DNA of 64,000 nucleotides from Mnemiopsis leidyi. Lineage: Eukaryota; Ctenophora; Tentaculata; Lobata; Bolinopsidae. The notes beneath the pieces were generated by a model. It worked only from the letters and a program-made list of their open reading frames with translations. It was not told the origin of the DNA and made no database searches. How positions within the stretch are numbered: position 1 is the stretch's first letter; each line of letters opens with the position of its first letter. The stretch is from the NCBI GenBank assembly GCA_000226015.1, contig JH152966.1:10204-74203 (forward strand), read 5' to 3'. Positions 59,043-64,000 of this stretch are shown piece by piece. The position numbers and the translations under genes are program-made.

Positions 59043-62000
59043 TCAGCTCTCATCCGCTGTTTCATTGTCCGACGTAAGAACGTTCTTGATATCAGGTGGC
59101 GAGGCTTCAGGGACACTCTTAATGCTACTGCTGCCTTCCTTGATGGTGTCTCCGCTGCTCAGTTCGGTAAGTCCAACAAGGGACAATACGTACTTTCTAA
59201 ACTCAAGGTTTACTGCCGCATAGATCAGCGGGTTGGCCATGATGTTGATGGCAGCGAAGTAGAAGGAGAGAGTCCTCCACCACGCTGGCAGGACAACGCC
59301 GAGGTTACTGAGACAGGCAATCAGGTAGGGGAAGTAGGAGAAGATGAAGGTCAGACAGATCATAGGGATCGCCTTGATAGTACGGGTGGGGAGGTGACGC
59401 TTCTTGGTTGACTCGGGGAACTTGATGCTGGCCCGGTGGTGGATCTTGGCGTCGACTTTGGAGGATGTCCGGTAGATGGAGACGAGGATAAAGATGTTGG
59501 TGGTTGTGATGACAAACATGGGAAAGAGGTTGAGGCAGATGTTCATCAGGGCTATCAGGGCAACCTGTAATGTTGTTCGTGATTACATTGTGTTGGTTTG
59601 TTCTTATGCAAGAGGTGTTACATTTCGTCATATTTCGTAATTTTGCGATAAAACTTGAGGATTGTCATAAAATGCAGTCATTAGATCTCTGGTACGCATC
59701 TAAGGCAGTCAAGCAGGCCTACTCGGACTTACTAAATTACTAAACATTGCACAAGGTATGCAAAAAATGTTCTCCGCCATCGACCCACTAAAATCATGAC
59801 ATCTATGGTCCTATTAACACTTCAGACTGGAATTTTTCCTAAACGTTCATTTACTGGGTATCAAGAATTCTTCGAAAATTCGTATTATAACCGATTGTGA
59901 ATTATCCCATGCAACTTATTGAGTTACTGAGTTCGAACTTTAGGACTAAACTTAATTCTTCATGCGAATCAAACCCTACAACTTCACAATATTAAAAGTT
60001 AAGTTTTTGGGCGTTGAAAGGACGAAAAATTTAAAGGAGGACATACCTTGTACAGAGGAGGTCTTGCGTTGGCCATGTTGGCAGAGTTACAGGATTGGGT
60101 GTAAGGGTCGTACCTGGGGGTATAGGTAATTATCAATTGTTATGGTTTGAAACATTAATTATTAAGGTAAATTCATAGTTAAGTCATAGCTCCATTATAT
60201 TTATGTGAACCTACGCGAGTAACTTAGTACGATTGTTTTGCAACTTAACAGAACTTAAGAGCTGGTTGCAATTTAGATTATGGCATACATTAAGACACTG
60301 CTGATTTATCAATATGATGTTATTAATCGATAAAATCATCAGTTCACCTGCACAGATTAAATCTCTCAAATAGTCAAACCTCTAATAAGTCTTTTGAAAG
60401 TTGAAGAAAAAATCACTCACCAAGGAAGAAATTCCAGGGCTGAAAAGAAGAAAGGAAGAATGGTGATTGATATCCATAGAACAGCCAAGCCAACATACCA
60501 GGGTTTTAAATTGTGTCTGAACGAGCGACTAACGGCTCCTGAAAAAGTGAAGTAACGTTGTTAAAAACTTGCTTGAGTAGGTTTTCTTGATTGGTAAAGT
60601 CAACTTCAGAACGGTCCACAGCATTAGCATAAAAACATAGAAATGTGGTGTTATCCGTAAGAAGAAGTGTGATCTTATACGATACGTCACCCGGTGTCAT
60701 ACTGTTCGCGCTTGATCTAACTGTCAGACAGGTTACTGAAACAGTCAGCACGACAGACGAATCATGCTACCATGACACGGATTGGGTGGAACGAAAGTGG
60801 GTAGAATGAAAGTCGGAACATAGAAATGTTGAAACCTACCAGAAGAGCAATAACACCAAGGAAATGCCCTGATTCAGTTTTATTACTTAGACAAGATATT
60901 GCAACTCATGATATCACCTGACCCTGGACGGTAACACGTTCTACTCAAACTAGACACAACAGAAGACAGAAAAAAGTCTGGACTAAGAAACTCCAACAGA
61001 TAAGAGAACACTACACTAACCGACGATAAGAGAGAGTCTGTAGCAGGACAGCACAACCAAAGTCAATATCTCCACCACGTTCGGGATCAGACTCATCCAG
61101 CCGTTGATGAAACACATCCCGTAACCTAGTGCCCAGCTACCGTGGAGTAGGTTCGTCTGAAGTTTAGATTTTAGAGTTAGTTTAAAATGAAGCCAGTACG
61201 TCTGAAGTTTAGATTTTAGAGTTAGTTCAAATGAAGCCAGTTCCTCTGAAGTTTAGATTTTAGAGTTAGTTTCAAATGAAACCAATACGTCTGAAGTTTA
61301 GATTTTAGAGTTAGTTTTAAATGAAGCCAGTTGTTCTGAAGTTTAGATTTTAGAGTTAGTTTCAAATGAAGCCAGTACGTCTTAAGTTTAAATTTTAGAG
61401 TTTGTTTCAAATGAAGCCAGTACGTCTTAAGTTTAAATTTTAGATTTAGTTTTAAGTGGGGATGAATTTAGGATAGTGAGACGAGATACAGTTTTAAACT
61501 CCTGGTAACTTTTAGAACTTCCATATATCGTCAAACTAGTGGGATGAGAACCCTTGTAAACTTGGGAAGATTTACTTTCCCCTCCTGACAGCGGATACCC
61601 TGACTTGTCATTACCATCGTGCGCATGAGTAATGTGACCAATTTGGAGAGAACTCTCTCTCTCCCTTAGTGCCACGGCAAAATGTCGGGGAATATTTTGT
61701 ATGTATGCTCCGTGCAGTTTGGTGTCAGGAAAAAGATGTCTTGCTAATAGTACGGCATATGTCAATGGATATTTTGAGATGACCTGAGTTGCGTTGCTAA
61801 GTAATTTTGAAGTGTGAAGCTTCATGACGTGAAGTGTGGTGTTAGATTAAGATTTGATCTGTGACGTAAACTATACTTGCTGAACGTAGAACTGTAATCA
61901 GAAAATAAAGAAATTTAAACAACGTACCATTGCCGGGAGATAAAACAGTAGGGCGATTAGAATGTCGGAAACAGCCACGTTTTTAACCAAAAGCAGAGTT

Positions 62001-62403
62001 ATCTTGTCCATTCTCAGTGCATTATGTACCATCGATCTGCGGAGAGGATTTGATCAAGTTTCAACCTTGCAAAACAAGATGAAATAGTGTCCACCATTTT
62101 GGAAAATATTCATGTTAAATGATTGAACACTAAATGTAGATCGTGATCATCAAATTAGATTAAGCTTATGTCAACTTTGCAAATCATGATCTTGTTATGT
62201 ATAGATGATTACTGGTATGCGTCTAGTCAATAGTTCAAATGTAAAATCTGTACAACTTACCCGTAAAGCACGATGGCATTTCCGCCGATGCTCACAAACA
62301 AGATGACAACGTTCAAAATCACAAGGAAATATCTTGAAAAGGAGCTCATGATCAGGCTAACGTGTACGGCTTCATCAATTGACGTCTGGTTTACTTCAAA
62401 CAT
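59043..62403 (-). CDS. Rhodopsin-class (class A) G protein-coupled receptor
   Basis: Six exons in phase: 62403-62261, 62036-61928, 61156-61021, 60538-60421, 60113-60047 and 59564-59043, giving 364 residues. TM1 has GNAIVLY (Asn42), TM2 has VSDILIALLF (Asp72), TM3 starts after Cys99 and ends in CYR (122-124) where DRY is usual. Loop 2 has the partner cysteine (YTQSCN). TM6 has FSYFPY in place of CWxP, and TM7 has NIMANPLIYAAVN with an intact NPxxY. A serine-rich tail of about 45 residues follows. The N-terminus is short (about 22 residues) with one N-glycosylation site (NQT). The ligand is unknown; the subfamily cannot be assigned. It lies 940 bases after the last visible VPS13D exon, on the other strand. 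Confidence 0.92.
61155..61455. repeat. 45-bp minisatellite, about 7 copies, at a splice acceptor
   Basis: Units of about 45 bases containing CGTCTGAAGTTTAGATTTTA. On the gene strand each unit reads ...CTAAAATCTAAACTTCAGACG, which is the acceptor and first three bases of the receptor's third exon (61156). The array extends into the intron from that acceptor. Confidence 0.9.
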
Positions 62404-64000
62404 GGCTGGCTGCTTTAGTCTATAAAAGTTGGTTACAAGTCAAAATCAGTTGGTTACAAGTCAAGAATTTTATACAAGCAAAGGTTATGGTTCAAAAATA
62501 TCGGTAAAATCAAACAAAAATATTTCAAACGATTGAAATGGGAAAGAGAAAAAGGGACAACATAATGATAACACGTCAACCAAAACATTGGGCGTAGGTC
62601 TGTTGATGATCATCATTGGTACTTTGGTACTTTCTCAGAATATCAAGTGATCGCTCTAAATTCTAAATGAAGACTGGTTTGACAGTAATTATTGCAAATT
62701 AAGGAAATCCTGGAGCTGTTATAAAGTTGTTGATATCTCGAATTACAAGACTGCAGTTTGACGGAAAGGGTCAAATACGAAATACGAAGGTTTGGGGCAC
62801 TAGCATGAGGTAATACATTACGTATGCTATGACATATAACTGGGACTCGCTTTATGCTGTTATTGAAAGTTATTAGGAAGTAGATCAACAAAATTGGGAA
62901 TATTGAGTAAGATATCTGGAGGGGAATTATTTTTGGGGTATAGTGATGTGTATTTGATTGTTTGTGCATTTATAGACCTTCTTTCATAGGATAATTATAT
63001 TACATCTTTAAACGATGAGTCAGAGACTTACCTAGACTTGAAATTTCCTGATTTGTTTATAGACAATATAGGTCAGGGTTCATAATACCCGCATGTGGAA
63101 CAAATTGTAACATGTCAAGCAAATTAACCGCACGGGAATGGGGAAAAATCCCATGATAAAACAGAAATTTGTGGTTGAACAAGTTTCGTATTCAAAATTA
63201 AAAAGGACAACGAAGAGCAGTATTATTAAAGCAAGATAAAACGTTTGTGGTGTAAAGAATGGTTGTAAGTAACAGTTCAACTGGGATGGAGATAACTGGT
63301 GGTGCGTTACGACAAATATCGGTGGAACAGTATATATGGTACTGCGTAGGTAGGGTCTGGTGTTTAAACTTCCTGTCAGATATTATCGGTCTGTCAACAA
63401 TCTTCTTGTATACTGCCAGTCTTGTTTCATGTCTTCTACCTTTCTTAACTACAGCCAGTTGTTTAACCGTCCAGCCAGGCATACGGCGAAGTTAACAATG
63501 TTTGAAATCGCTTAATCTAACGAAATGTACCGACATCAATACTATTTAAATAAGAATATAAATGGCAATTTCTTGACTGTACTTGTAGCAGCAGCTAACA
63601 TCATGACGAAATATTCTACAAGCTTACAAGCGATAACGTAACGGAAAAGGGTGAAAGGAAATGTCGCAGTTGCCTAATAGTCACAATTGAATATGCGGCG
63701 TGTCCGACTACATAACGTCTAAATTCACACAAGGTCCATTAACAAGCTGTTGTGCAATATGTGCGGGAAAAAGAAACCAGTTACGAGGAGCCAGATGCTC
63801 AGTGAGTCAGACACTATTTTCAGCTCCAGCCGGTCAGCTCCTCCCTTTCTTCCACCCTCAATCTGAGGGCGAGCCTATTTTCCGGAATCCAAAACAAACG
63901 CACGATCGAGCATGGCTTACTTTTTGTTGTAACAGTTGGTCGACGAGGAGTGTGATAGTGCATGTGAGCCGATGTTAATTGTTTAGCACATTAGAGAATG
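62404..64000. other. Flanking stretch, no gene recognised
   Basis: Upstream of the class A receptor. Open frames near 62643-62969 (-), 63259-63495 (+) and 63700-63978 (+) show no domain, signal peptide or splice context. No VPS13D exon was found here. Confidence 0.4.

Noticed and set aside
1-64000. tRNA genes and retroviral, LTR or Polinton elements
   Set aside because: No convincing A/B-box pair with a foldable cloverleaf, and no capsid, envelope, integrase or paired LTR signature was seen by eye. The reverse-transcriptase signal at 10680-11150 is of the non-LTR type.

Overview
This is animal nuclear DNA. It is AT-rich, with multi-exon genes, GT-AG introns, AATAAA poly(A) signals, a short TTAGGG-type tract and decayed transposons. 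The gene content (IFT74, VPS13D, PSTK, METTL25-like, MLF, a TRPC-like channel, LDLa-type receptors, an SRCR receptor) points to a ciliated metazoan. Short introns, intronless LDLa-receptor genes and SRCR/GCC2-repeat receptors suggest an early-branching animal such as a placozoan or cnidarian. That last step is inference; no ribosomal or mitochondrial marker is present.

Layout, left half. 0-2 kb holds a GC-rich inverted-repeat element and a hairpin. 2.3-3.9 kb is an intronless arylsulfatase (-). 4.7-9.6 kb is an unidentified beta-propeller-like gene (-) with a MITE-like element, two minisatellites and a small + strand ORF inside or beside it. 10.4-11.2 kb holds adjacent relics of an IS630/Tc1-type transposase and a LINE. 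12.4-16.6 kb is an SRCR plus cysteine-repeat single-pass receptor (+), which has one in-frame TAG and a CCCTAA tract and assembly gap in its second intron. 16.8-18.7 kb is a hAT element. 18.9-21.3 kb is an intronless LDLa receptor (-). 23.3-26.4 kb is a myeloid leukemia factor gene (-). 27.1-33.9 kb is a complete 12-exon IFT74 gene (-) with a second MITE copy in intron 1.

Layout, right half. 35.1-38.6 kb is a long-TIR element with a deleted piggyBac nested inside it. 39.6-44.3 kb is a second LDLa receptor (-), head to head with an intronless METTL25-like gene (+), followed by intronless PSTK (+). From 48.2 kb the N-terminal 13 exons of a VPS13D gene run on the + strand to 58.1 kb. A complete three-exon TRPC-like gene lies on the opposite strand inside VPS13D intron 7. 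A six-exon class A receptor (59.0-62.4 kb, -) is either inside intron 13 or downstream. Exon boundaries for IFT74, VPS13D, TRPC, MLF, both multi-exon receptors and the SRCR gene were placed by eye from GT-AG sites, with reading phase checked across each junction.

The genes form no pathway or operon. The most unusual theme is that several minisatellites begin at, or contain, the splice site of the neighbouring exon (VPS13D, MLF, class A receptor). No retroviral, LTR or Polinton element, CRISPR array, rRNA or convincing tRNA was seen.
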